A stretch of 64,000 nucleotides of DNA, taken from Sclerodactyla briareus. Its lineage: Eukaryota > Echinodermata > Holothuroidea > Dendrochirotida > Sclerodactylidae. Shown in pieces: positions 37,970 through 48,509 of this stretch. Under the pieces are notes generated by a model. That model saw only the letters and a list, made by a program, of their open reading frames with translations, searched no databases and had not been told where the DNA came from. How positions within the stretch are numbered: position 1 is the stretch's first letter; every line of letters begins with the position of its first letter. Position numbers and translations under genes: made by a program. The stretch covers positions 124,001-188,000 of the forward strand of contig JAODTK010005694.1 of the NCBI GenBank assembly GCA_026419785.1. Reading direction: 5' to 3'.

Positions 37970-38800
37970 TCTACTTTGTTTTGCTGGGCCAAAAGTATTA
38001 GGGCAAAATCCATAGTGAATTCGACCAGGTATGCCTATTGAGGTGTGACGATATGTGACAAGGATGAAAAAGTTCATATCATTTCTAATGTTTCCATAGT
38101 AAGGATTGTCCATCCAATAAGCCATGGTCGAACCAGTGAATAGCACCCAAACATGGCCACAACAATGAGTCGCTATTATACCTTCAGGGAAGAGGTATCA
38201 TTCATTCAACAACATCATGAATGTTGACAAATAGGATCATACTGTTCTCTATCATAAAATCCAATAACATGTATAGGGCTCTTACTGCCAACTCATCAAG
38301 CTTCAAAATCCAATATTGCAAATTGTATCAATGAAAGACAAAATGGCAATGTATGAACAAGGCAGTAAAATCAGTCTTCATTTAAATTCTTTCCTGGTGA
38401 TGCAACAAACAACATTAACACATATCAGTTCTTCATGTAAAGTTGACACCATCCCCACTGATTTTGAGTGAACCATCAAGCTATAAAACTAATCAAGGGC
38501 ACGCAATCTCGATGCTACTGAAAATATCATCAAGATCGAAGTACGTTTTCCATAGAAATCTTGCCTAACAGGGAAGCGTGACACACGCACATACACAAAC
38601 ACACAACAAAGTTCCTTCCTAAACTTTGTTAAAGTGGGGCAAAAAAGACAAAGCACATCATGATTTTTTCACTGCCTTAAATGACTTTGGCACTACACAT
38701 GTACATGGAGTGTGCAACTAATTTTATTGTAAAATTCTATTCAAGCAAGTGTCATAGCAATTTTTTTCTTGCTGCATGTGTTACAAAGCACCAGTTAGGG
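37970..38800. other. Intronic stretch
   Basis: This is presumed intron. No feature was recognised except that the last part (about 38,735-38,806) is the left end of the tandem duplication shared with about 40,830-40,906. Confidence 0.45.
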
Positions 38801-39630
38801 GCTTACCAATGTCGCTGCAAGTAACACCTGCATCTTCAGCGTGACCACAGTTCTCATCTTCCCAGCCGTTGTGATTGCAGTCTTGTAGATGATTCTCATT
38901 ACCAGAGCATTCAACGTCATCGAGCCAGATGGGGCCGGTGCCCTCACCAAAGTTAGCGGCATGATGATAGGAGATTGCTCCTGCATAGCCAGCTGGCGGC
39001 AGGCGACATCTGATCTGTGATGCCCAGTGGTCATCGCAAATGGTCCCCCAGACACCACGGTAGTAAATCTCTACTCTCCCCTCAGAAGCCCTCGCACCCC
39101 CAATGAGTCGGAGGTCTCCAGAACCTTGAACTGAATGAAGAAAATGATGTGAGCCCACTGGTCATGCAACAATTTCCTGTAACTGGCACTGGTGAAAGAG
39201 GACATGTTAAAACTCCACATATCCCAAATTTTTTGGAGGTTCAACATGTTACTTCAATTTACTTTTGAGAAACTCAAAAGTAAATTGAAGATTACAAGAG
39301 GGACATTACAAAGTCTGTCCATAGTCTCCACACAGTAAATACTACCACTCTATGCCATGATAACAGAAAGATGGAAATTGGTATTCACAAGGAAAGTTTT
39401 CAGTCTTGTATAAAGACAGCGCCCCCTCAAACAACTACTGTAGTGACCTGATCCCATGGTCCTGTTAGCCTGATGAAGACTTTGCCTGCACCACACAGGG
39501 TGCATGTTTGCTCACAACCTACTATATCCCTGGCACCCGCAGAGCAGCGGCTACATCCTCTACCTCACAGGTACCATGTGGGTAGTGTGAAACATTTGAG
39601 GAGACCAGGCTTGTATAATAGCACTGTGAA
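38735..39630. repeat. Tandem duplication unit, copy 1 (SRCR exon plus introns)
   Basis: Exon 2 and its flanking intron align with 40,830-41,760. They share the donor-side intron (GCATGTGTTACAAAG versus GCATGTGTCACTTACAAAG), and downstream CATGCCATGATAACAGAAAGATGGAA and a long block through CAGCGCC.CCTCAAAC. The duplication continues past a Helitron-like insertion at 39,632-40,045 into a tRNA-like block. Confidence 0.75.
38807..39124 (-). CDS. SRCR domain exon 2
   Basis: One SRCR domain of 106 codons in a symmetric phase 1-1 exon, with a TTCAAG acceptor and a G|GTAAGC donor. The open frame reads LRLIGG, GRVEIYY, WGTICDDHW, then [22 protein letters not shown] and AEDAGVTC, so the domain is nearly complete. 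The expected DVACRQLGY block, which carries a conserved cysteine, is replaced over about 12 residues (around 38,985-39,020) by an out-of-frame stretch, while the correct block is present in another frame. Two compensating indels explain this. It is one of two exons in the 2.1-kb tandem duplication. Its product would be an extracellular ligand-binding domain. Confidence 0.9.
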
Positions 39631-39631
39631 A

Positions 39632-40045
39632 CCAGAAAGCCAAAAGGCTTAGTGATTCCATGACTCTTTCTGACAACCTATAGCCAGACACAAGGACGAA
39701 TGGGAGATTATACCACTCATTATGGGCAACTTATGTCTGACAAATTTCCATATTTCCCAACCAACTAATAGGGTTCCTGTACTCTGGATAAGAAAGCTAA
39801 CGCACTAAATTTCACGGTTTTTCAGACTTCAAACTCTGGTGACCTCAGAGACCTCTGACCTGACCCCAAAACAATTGGATTCATGTACTCATCATGGGGA
39901 ACACACATACTAAGTATGAGCTTCATCCATCCAGGTGGGGTCGCGTTATCCCAGGCTTCAACATACACACATACAGTACATACATACATACTACACCCTA
40001 TCATGACTGCATAGATTCCTCTGACTTCGTTCCCCCCCCCAAGGA
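39632..40045 (-). mobile_element. Helitron-like element, copy 2 (414 bp)
   Basis: On the minus strand it begins TCCTTG, preceded by A, and ends with an AAGCC....GGCTT hairpin followed by TTCTGG and then T. This gives the 5'-TC, 3' hairpin plus CTRR and A^T insertion pattern of Helitrons. The interior holds one core unit related to 13,140-14,633. The paralogous intron at about 41,758-41,764 lacks it: the sequence passes directly from GACAGCACTGCGG to GAAAAGCCCCC, an empty site. No Rep/helicase frame is present. Confidence 0.7.
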
Positions 40046-40062
40046 TCAAAAGCCCCCTGGCT

Positions 40063-40130
40063 TTCAACGGGATTCAAACTCAATCTATTGATCCGGAGCT
40101 CTACCGAATTAGCCAATCAGCCGAGTAATC
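40063..40130 (-). repeat. tRNA-like sequence (SINE head or tRNA pseudogene), copy 1
   Basis: On the minus strand TTGGCTAATTCGGTAGAGC resembles a Pol III box A and GAGTTTGAATCCC a box B, at tRNA-like spacing. I could not form a proper acceptor stem, so a functional tRNA is unlikely. A diverged twin lies at 41,780-41,842 in the duplicated intron. Confidence 0.45.
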
Positions 40131-40139
40131 CTTGTTGGA

Positions 40140-40830
40140 TTGCTCTCTTCATAATCAAGATCATATTGTTTTGAATTACTAAATCGTGCAAGGGGTATTC
40201 TCAAATTGCCCACACATTCTCAACTCAGTCAATCGGATGTCTGCAATTTTTGATAACTTGTGAAAGCTGAGGTAGATCTCCTACCTCTGAGCTGAGAACA
40301 GGGAAATTTACAAATGGTGTACAAATGGAATGTCATAATCCTTAGTTGTGATAATAGTTATTACTGCAAATAGATCGAATGCAGCATAAGACCAGGATTT
40401 TCCCCAAAGTCCACCTATTTTTTGACTCCCTATCCTTACTTGGTAGCATGCCCAGTGGACAGTAGTTGGAAATATGTGTGTATTCCCTGGAGACTGTCAC
40501 TCAGTAGACAGATACCAGAATTCAGATAAACTTCCATCATTTTTTCAACTGTTCTGCTCTTGGCATACCACTGCACATCCAAGGTTCACATAAATTCATA
40601 TCTCTTCCATCATTCCATCCTCACGCCACTCCGCCTCCCTCTGTATCCCCATCTGCAAGTGCAATTATGATGCCACCTGACTTGTTATCCCTCCCATCCT
40701 CTACCTACATCATCTAAGTACTTTTTTTTAGCATATCCCTCCCCCCCCCCTCCCTACACCTCCATCTCAAATCCAAAAATCTCAAATCCTCCTGACTTTT
40801 CTTATCCCTAATTTCATCGTAAAAATTCCA
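40140..40830. other. Intronic stretch between duplicated SRCR exons
   Basis: No gene or clear element was seen. A C-run lies at 40,740-40,751. Confidence 0.45.
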
Positions 40831-40906
40831 TTCATGTATGTGACGTAGCTTTTTTGCCTGCATGTGTCACTTACAAAGTCTCAGGTAGAATACTATTGGA
40901 GCTTAC

Positions 40907-41221
40907 CAGTGTCCCTGCAAGTAACACCTGCATCTTCATTGTGACCACAGTTCTCATCTCCCCAGCCGTTGTGATTGCAGTCTTGCAGACGATTCTCCCT
41001 GTCAGAGCATTCAACGTCATCGAGCCAGATGGGGCCGGTGCCCTTACCAAGTGAGCCTCTTCATGATAGGAGAAGCTGTGCTAGCCAAGCTGCGGCAGCG
41101 ACATTTGCATCTTCGATGCCCCAGCCGTCATCACAAATAGTCCCCCAGACACCACGGTAGTAAATCTCTACCCTCCCCTGGGAAGCCCTCGCACCCCCAA
41201 CGAGTCGGAGGTCTCCCGAAC
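40907..41221 (-). CDS. SRCR domain exon 1 (frameshifted)
   Basis: One SRCR domain in a 315-bp phase 1-1 exon, with a TTTAAG acceptor and a G|GTAAGC donor. Visible landmarks are [44 protein letters not shown] and EDAGVTC. Between about 41,055 and 41,100 the VACRQLGY region is scrambled by frame changes and one stop. It is closely similar to exon 2, its tandem partner. It is the most 5' exon seen, and more SRCR exons are expected beyond it. It may be a read-error artefact or a decayed exon. Confidence 0.85.
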
Positions 41222-41779
41222 CTTAAAGTGAACAAAGGAATGATTAGAGCCCAATAGTCATGTAACAGATTTTCTTCAAACTAGCACAAGTGAAAGAGGA
41301 CATGTCAAAATGGTACTCCACATTCGAGAGGACACCGAGCATGTACTCTGATTTCCCTTTGAGGAACTTACAAGATCACAAGGGAGACTATACCAAGTAT
41401 TCCGAAGTCTCTACACACTAGATACAGCCATTCTATGCTATGGTAACAGAAAGATGGAATGGGTATTCCAAGTTATCTAGTTCATTATTGAATATCGAAA
41501 GAATAGGATTGAAATGTATAGCCTTGTATCAAGGCAGCGCCTCCTCAAACGACTAGCAACCTAATCCCTTCATCGTTGGTACTGTAGCCTAATGAAGACC
41601 TTGCTGCACCGCCCAGGATGCACGTTGGCTCACAGCCTACTACACCCGGGCAGCCAAGGCAGCGGCGCCTACTTCCCTTACCACGCAGGTTACTGACTTT
41701 CACACATGAGTAGCATCGAATATTTGAGGAGACATGTTTTGGCGCTGACAGCACTGCGGGAAAAGCCCCCCTGGCTTTT

Positions 41780-41842
41780 CAATGGGACTCAAGCTCTCAA
41801 TCTATCGATCTGAAGCTTCAACCAATGAGCCAACAGGCCCAA
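41780..41842 (-). repeat. tRNA-like sequence, copy 2
   Basis: The minus strand has GTTGGCTCATTGGTTGAAGC (box A-like) and GAGCTTGAGTCCC (box B-like). It is the diverged twin of 40,063-40,130. Confidence 0.4.
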
Positions 41843-41869
41843 GTAATCGTTTTGGAACGCACAAAAACG

Positions 41870-42760
41870 GTTTTTTTAAATCTGTGAGCTTACGATACCT
41901 ACCCCATATGTACTATGACACCCCACCACGACGCCATCGAACATCTGGCAACCCTATGACAGTAGTCAGGGCTGGCAACCTCGGTCTTTTCTTATATTGC
42001 CAGTTTAACGTTTGCCAGATGTTCAATGGTGCAGGGTGGGGTGCATAGTGCAATATGGGGTAAGTTAAGTAAGTGAAATAGATGCTCTCTTCATCAGATT
42101 GTGGTCCTCAATTGTGCATGATCTCGGGTCAGACACCCCTACCATAAACTTTCACATATTTGCATCTGTGTCTTAGGATGTGTTTGTGAAACACAGCTTG
42201 TTATTGATTATGAAACCTAGTGACCTGAACACAAATTTTTGGAGTACCGTGCATACTGATTGAGCATAGCTTTGCGTAGTGTTACGACTACCCACAGTAG
42301 CGTAAATGAAAGGCGTGGCCGCACAGTCTTCTCCCAAGACGGGATGCCGGTATATTTGCTGATCGTGTCGGTACATCCTGCGGACGTGGGGCCCACAGGC
42401 CCCTTCCCCCTCCCCCACCCCCCACCGCCAGTTCCATCGGGGATTGTTCCTGAGTGGGTAAATACACTAATTTACACAACTTGACGAGGGCCTGTTTCCC
42501 CGACAGTATATCTATTTCAAACTTATTTATGAAAATTCCTATGTTGAAGTTGAAAATTTTCAGCACCTATAGATTTTGTCTTACAGTATTTGCCGAGTTC
42601 AAAGCCAAGTTGGAGATAACTCTATTCCTTTTCCTACAAAGGATTACAATGGTGGCATTATAATTACTAGGCTATATGGGTAATATAGATATCTGTGGAA
42701 TGTCCCTGAAAGAAAGTAATGATACATTCCATTGGGAAGGGGGGAACGTCCACAGCATAT
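41870..42760. other. Gene-free stretch
   Basis: No exon was recognised. A short inverted pair, CCATCGAACATCTGGCAA (about 41,934-41,951) and TTGCCAGATGTTCAATGG (about 42,013-42,030), forms a potential stem with about 60 bases between the arms. Confidence 0.5.
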
Positions 42761-42769
42761 TTCTAATCA

Positions 42770-43545
42770 GAGTGCCTAATTGAATGGGATGCCACTGATT
42801 TCATTTTGTAGGGTTTCTTTCTTGAGAAAGAAAACAGGTTTCTAACTAGAGCACCAATGGTGCTGTAGCTCAAAACCACCAAATGTAACAAATGTGTTAA
42901 ACGTTCAAGATCATGAGGCCAAGAAGGCAGTTTCAAACAATGGCCTATTGCGCCCCTGGTAACGACTTTAGACATTGATGTTCATAAGCCATGGATGTCA
43001 ATAGCAGTCTATAAACACTGTTAATCAGTTTGTCAAGTCCATCAAAGAATAACCAATGGAGGGAGAAAAAGGAATTTCACACAGTGGCTATTGTGTCCCT
43101 TTAATGACCTATGACCTTGATCTTCACTGGCCCAAAGATGTCCCAAGGGCGATGAAACATGAGTCCAAGTTTGGCCTCATTTCATAGATGTGAGGCCCTA
43201 CTGTTTTAATACTAATGAGTATATAATGGTGATCCCCAAAACCTGCCAACCCGCTGAAAAAGAGAACTTATGACACAGTTTCAAGAAAATCTTAATGACT
43301 TGTAGGAGATACATTTGGCAATTATACACATAATGGCTATATTGCCCATCAATGACCTGTGACCCTGCCCTAAAAAAAGTACATGGTGTAAATTCAACAT
43401 TGTGTCCAAGTTCGGCGACATCCATCACCAGAATAACTGTTGGGAGGCAAAAAGGCAATTGTCGACACAATGGATAGATAGATAGAAGATAGAGTGACCG
43501 GCAGATTCCAATATCAAACCAGCATAGCTGTTTGAGCTAAAAATG
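42770..43545 (+). mobile_element. Satellite-bearing hairpin-ended element, copy 3
   Basis: About four diverged core units of roughly 130-140 bp (CAGTTTCAAACAATGGCC, AATGGCTATATTGCCC, TGACCTTGATCTTCACTGG) are followed by a short ATAGATAGATAGAAGATAGA run, then AAACCAGC-ata-GCTGtTT and GAGCTAAAAA. The stem differs in sequence from that of copy 1 but pairs at the same place, and the GAGCTAAAAA end is identical to that of copy 1. Confidence 0.6.
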
Positions 43546-43549
43546 AATC

Positions 43550-44370
43550 AGGCTTTCAAGCAGACCCAGTTGAAAAGTAGGAGGAAAGTAGGACCATTTT
43601 TTCCAAAAGTAAGGACAAAAGTAGGAATTTGAAGATGGAAAGTAGGATAAAATTAGGAGATGAGCAGGCTTCACAAATAGTTTTAGTATGCACTCACAGT
43701 TGTTCATGTTTCTATTTACGATTTCCATTCTTTGCACAAAACGAAACAAACATTCTTATAGGAGAAGCCTTCCTATGAAAGAACTGGGTATTTTGCATCA
43801 AGAGAGAATTCATTCCCAGTACAGAATATTAGCTATGCTGTGTCATAGTGCCCCCACACAGTTAGGGCCTCTTGAAGGTACAACCTGTTCGACTGAAATA
43901 TCTGAATGCTTGGCTTGACCAACTGGGAACATTTTCTAAGGGTCAAGGGAATCAGTGCAGAGAAGAATGATACTTAACAAGATGGCCTCCTCCACCCCTT
44001 ACAGCCATACGATCCACCCACTTTTATCATCAAACCATAATTTCAACAAGAATTTACAGGCGTCAAGGTTGAGATTCGAAAACTGATGGGAAATCATGGA
44101 GGTTTAAAAATTTCTTGGGATTAACTAGGGCGTAAAGGTGGGAAAACTGGTTAAAGACAAATGTACTTCATTTGCAACTGAGTTATAGTGTACAACAAAA
44201 ATTCATCATGAGCCAAACAAACAACATACAGTAACAATAATAAATGGTGAACACTGAACCGTTTTTCCCACAGATAACAAACTTGTTTTTCAACTGACAT
44301 AAACAGGCTGAGACCTGTTGAGTTCATGAGTCTGAAATGGTCAAAGAATCATTACTGGATTGGACGGTCA
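43550..44370. other. Gene-free stretch
   Basis: No gene is supported. The frame at 43,688-43,918 has no recognisable domain. Confidence 0.4.
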
Positions 44371-44379
44371 CTCAGAAGC

Positions 44380-44875
44380 CGTGCAGGATAGCAGAGTAGC
44401 CATCCAGCATCCTCTTGTGCTCCCCATTAAGTTCTTGCTTTTCTTCAGATTGTTCTCAGGTTCTTTTAGTGACTCCATTTCTGGTTGCCACTTCCACAAG
44501 CCTTGACAACCCACGTGGGGATGACCTGGGGTATGTCTTGGCAGTTCTTTCAATCGCTTGAACACCATGCTTGGCCTTCTGTAGCGTGGGATGCAGTGAT
44601 TCAAGGTCTTTCAGGATCTTTTCCAAGAGGGAGCCTGCTATAAACAAGGTACTCTGTGGCAGAAAATTCCTCATGTCTAAGGTTGGTCCCTTTTGCTGCT
44701 AGGCTGGACGTTTGTCAAGGCTCCTAGATGGAATTGCCAAGAACAACCTTTCATCGGACAGTTGGTTCTCCGGCTTGCTGACATTTAATGAGGCATCCTG
44801 CTGGTCTGTCTCCCACGCCTTCTGATTTAAGGAAGCGCTGCCATCAGCATCCGCACAGCTTGATGCCTAATCATG
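44380..44875 (-). pseudogene. Unassigned coding-like segment
   Basis: The minus strand stays nearly open over about 400 bp, with one stop and then a frame change. It reads QDASLNVSKPENQLSDERLF, then RNFLPQSTLFIAGSLLEKIL, KDLESLHPTLQKAKHGVQ and, in another frame, PENNLKKSKNLM. Composition is protein-like (charged, amphipathic) and differs from the repeat-derived frames nearby. I do not recognise the family. A gag-like retroelement remnant or a decayed exon are both possible. Confidence 0.35.
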
Positions 44876-44949
44876 GAGGAAGGTGAAAAGCGGCTCTTCT
44901 ATCTGGTCTAGACTCTCAACAAAGCATAGTGGGCCTCCCCACTAAGGGT

Positions 44950-46080
44950 TCTTCAGTTTCCGACAGATTCTCTGCATCCCTGCTGCAACTTCTCATACCC
45001 CACACCCTCCTCCCCTTCTCCCTGTCCCTCCTCTCCCTCACCCCGTCCTCCTTGCTCCCCTGTTCCTCCCTTACAACATCCTCCTATGTCTCTCCTATCC
45101 CTCCCTCCGTCCCATGGTCTCCTCTCATATTGAAGTAAATGGCACAAATGGACGGGTTACAGTTTATTATTTTAAGTTATTTGCATTTGACTGCCGAAGC
45201 TATCATAATATGCTACGTATGGTACGTGTATGGTATCTAAAACAAGGGTTTACCACATGGTCTCCTAGCTAATCATAAGGCAGCAGGCATTTCAAGGCTG
45301 CTTATCAGTGAATGTCGGAGCGTGAAGTTATATGTCAGAAGTGAAAAACATGGAATGATTGTGAACAAAAAATATGAAGCAAGTGTGGTTGGGTGGAAAT
45401 TTTCAACTTTTACCTCTATGATTCCAAATCGAAAAGAGATTCTTAAGAATGAAAAGGTCTTCTGAATGAGCAACTGTACGGTAGAACGGTGGTGCCTTGT
45501 ATGTTTAACGACAAATGATTAACATCATGCATGATTTTGCGACGTTATCATTGACCCCTGACGGTGATTTGAAAACAGCATTATGAACGCTTGTACAGTA
45601 GGTGCAGTGCAGAAACATATTTACTGGAGTAGAAATACTACGCGACCTGCATCTGACAAAACTTTGTGGAGGTCATGTGTAGAATTATATTATAAAGGAG
45701 ATCGATTCGATCATTGGATAATTCACAACTCTTCCGTAGTACATGAAAGAGGGCACTGTGGGTTCACAGTGTAGTTTTCACTAGCTCATTGAGCCTCATT
45801 GTCTACTCACTGTAACAATGGGCAAGTGCTGCCTGACAACAGAATAAAGAGGGCCACAGTACATCTCTCTAGAATGTCCAAACATGGCAAGGGATGTCGA
45901 TGCTTGAATAGAGAACCTGTTGCACAAGAGATGAATGTGCCTTCTTAAGTAGAAGTTCACCAAACCCTGATCCTCTGGATGCAAGCTGGGGAAAGAGTGA
46001 GAGATAATACACGGTTATATATATAAGAGGTCATGTCAATGATTTGTTTCAGTGACAAGTTACAGTACAGTAAAAATCAC
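44950..46080. other. Gene-free stretch
   Basis: A pyrimidine-rich tract (CTCCCT repeats, about 45,000-45,130) is the only compositional feature. The Ser/Leu/Pro open frame there is an artefact of it. Confidence 0.5.
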
Positions 46081-46084
46081 TGAT

Positions 46085-46350
46085 ACTTTCATGCAAACTC
46101 GGGGAAATTATTACTGCAGAGAGTGATAAGAATGTTATAATCCATGGTTTCAGGAGCTGAGAAGTCAGTAATGCCTCTGAAAGAATACTGTTAAAAATGG
46201 AGGTATTGGATGCCTCCTTCCTCTAGTGACAGAAACAGGGTACATTACAGTCAATCCCGATCTTTTGGATGCAAACTCTGGGAAATATGTACCGCAACAA
46301 AGAGAGTTGATAGATTTATATCCATTGTTGCAGGAGATAATACATGTGGT
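46085..46350. repeat. Two-copy direct repeat, ~170 bp
   Basis: Two diverged copies share TGCAAACTC.GGGAAAT, a purine-rich AGAG..TGATA segment, TTATA.TCCAT.GTT.CAGGAG and a following TACTG.TA.AAATG.AG-like stretch. A third relic lies near 45,965-46,010. Nothing coding was seen. Confidence 0.45.
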
Positions 46351-46859
46351 AATAAATGGGAATACAGGCGATTTCATTCTCTAGCTTTTCAATGCTAGAT
46401 AAATGCATGGAAATCAACATTTTACAAATTAATGTTCAACTTCATAATATATATTTTTCTTGGAATGTGCCTGTAAGCCACCACCAGGTCTACAGACAAT
46501 CCCATTTGTGTTACACCCAAAGTAAAGTCTGCCATAGGCTACCGCCGAATGAAATAGACCTCTGATGTTTGGCACCTTTGAGAGGTAGGACCAGAGGAGT
46601 CCTCTATTTAAAGTTCGGGTTATGTCCAGTACATTGTTAGTGTAGCCGACTGCATTCAAAACCTTGCATGTAGCAAGCAATACGTCAGCAGTGTTAAATT
46701 TGGCCGAAATTTGTTAAATAGTACAGGTTAAATTTTCATACATAAGACTCGAGGACTCGGACACTGGCGCAGACATGGACTCGGAAGCCAAGACTCAGAC
46801 CAGTTTATGACAAGGCATCTCAATTAATATGTATGTACCCAAAGAACGATTATTTAGTT

Positions 46860-47031
46860 AAGAAAAAGGATCAGACACTCATTGAGTCATCATTCCCCAC
46901 ATGGTCTTTGGCAGGTGATGATTACCAAATACCACTTTACCGGAACCAGTCAGAATCTCCAGAACTAGCCATCCACTTGAAGTTGTTGTCTGTGTTACCA
47001 GTTGCCACTTTAAAGATAAATATTCATGCAG
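46860..47031. repeat. Long inverted repeat, left arm
   Basis: The reverse complement matches 48,950-49,113 with moderate divergence. Shared landmarks are GTGGCAACT, ACCACAACT-like, GGTAAT.CTCACCT.CAA, GACCAT.C.ATATGGGGAATGA and CTTTTTCTTA. The two arms flank the TIR element at 47,061-48,500, so this looks like an outer, larger inverted-repeat element or foldback. Confidence 0.6.
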
Positions 47032-47060
47032 AAGTTGAAACAGGAAAGGTGGTCGGTTAA

Positions 47061-48500
47061 GCGCTGTCACACTTGTGCGATCGAACGATAAATTCAACAG
47101 CTAGAGTGTGTACAATTGTTGTGATAAAAGTTTTGTACGATATTTTATCGGATGTCTCGGCGCTAACATAAACGGAGAAAATGGTGGATTTTAGTTAAAA
47201 AAAGCACAAGTTTTCCCTTTTTGCTTCGGCAGTTGAATAGCCTGGGCAGCAGCATTTTGTCCACAGAATTTCTCATGAGTCACGATCCATTTTGCCCCCA
47301 AATAACACAACAATCATGAGAGCGCATGCCTGGAAGGCACTAGCTGCATCCACCCGCGCTTCCAACCACCAAACATAGGGCATCCCCTATAAACTCTGCG
47401 AATGGTACCTGCGCAGCTTTATTATGTTCTATTTAGACTCTAAAAAAGCTACGCCCACATGAGCTACTTGGCGCCCCGGCGGACGGCCCTACCCGCGCAG
47501 ACTGTAAGCACAATTGACGACACAAATCGGGCAGCTGACTTCACTATCCCCGCCTACCCTTCTGTTGGACACCCAGTCCTATTTAGAATGGTATCCAAGA
47601 AACGGCAAAGTGAGGTAGCCAAAGAGCATTCAGTCAATCGCAGTCAATTCAGTCAATTGAGCTGAAAATTAAGCTGGTTACTATGATCAGGGGACAGCAT
47701 GTAAAAATAATACCTATGGCTTCACCTGTTCCCCTTTATTTCATCACTGCCTTACGGACATATGAATAATATTACTTGGCTTTAGTATAAACAATATTCC
47801 CCAAACTATAGCTTATTCCGTTGCCTTCTTTGTTTCTTTCCGCCTTCTTTCTTCACATGAGGGTTTATAGGGTGAAGTTCCCGTAAATACGTCAGGCTGT
47901 GGATCACCCTCCTCTGGGGAACTCCCTCCTACCTACCCTGCCCCCCTCTCAAACATCCACAACACCCTCTAACCCTGGCCAATCACACCAACCGCATATC
48001 TCCTGCCTTTGCATGTCACATGATACTTGGTGGGCGGCCAACGCAAAATGACCTCCCCATTACCTCACTGGCAGGCTAGCTTTGTAGACATTATGGGGAG
48101 GGCATATGGATTTGAACTCAATAACATGGTTCGTAGGTCCCTGCTAGTGGCAAATAGGGCCGACAAGCTCATCAGCGGCCAATGTTCTTACACAGATAAT
48201 CACTGCCCAAAACATTCATCAAAAAACCCCTGATTTTATCACTAAAACCCACTTTTCATGCAGACTTCCCCCCAAATTCTCAATATCCGTTTGGCATTCC
48301 ATACTCTTTTGCAAATGATTGCGCAGTTTTCCACTGCATTGTTGGCAATTTATCGCATCAATAAATTTCTTGTACGATAAAGTTGGATTAAAAAATTTTC
48401 GTTTTGGCACATGTGTTAACACTCCTATTGGAAATAACACTTTTTTGACCTCGACATCCGATATATTTATCGTATCGTTTCGCACAAGTGTGAACAGCCC
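47061..48500. mobile_element. TIR element, copy A (1.44 kb)
   Basis: The left end is GCGCTGTCACACTTGTGCGA. The right end, reverse-complemented, is GGGCTGTTCACACTTGTGCG, followed inward by ATACGATAAAT..ATCGGA-type sequence. A TTAA flanks the left end. The interior carries a LINE fragment (47,300-47,620) and a block CGTCAGGCTGTGGATC shared with copy B. No transposase was seen, so it is non-autonomous. The superfamily is unresolved; TTA/TAA flanks suggest PIF/Harbinger-like. Confidence 0.6.
47300..47620 (-). pseudogene. LINE ORF2 C-terminal relic (lineage E), copy A
   Basis: This is collinear with the better-preserved copy at 54,800-55,160: shared CATGCCTGGAAGGCA-like, CTACTTGGCGCCCCGGCGGA, GACGGCCCTA and CGGGCAGCTGAC blocks. 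The frame is degraded beyond reading. It is identified by homology to copy B within the window. Confidence 0.5.
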
Positions 48501-48509
48501 TTTCGCTCT

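Larger units (their letters stand above)
40830..41860. repeat. Tandem duplication unit, copy 2 (SRCR exon plus introns)
   Basis: This is the partner of 38,735-39,630 and of the tRNA-like block at 40,063-40,130. It lacks the Helitron-like insertion, which makes it a natural empty-site control. Confidence 0.75.

Noticed and set aside
40063..40130. Functional tRNA gene
   Set aside because: Box A and box B-like sequences are present but no acceptor stem forms, and the diverged twin at 41,780 is no better. It was kept as a tRNA-like repeat.
40854..41160. Plus-strand proteins across SRCR exon 1
   Set aside because: They are antisense frames of the minus-strand SRCR exon.
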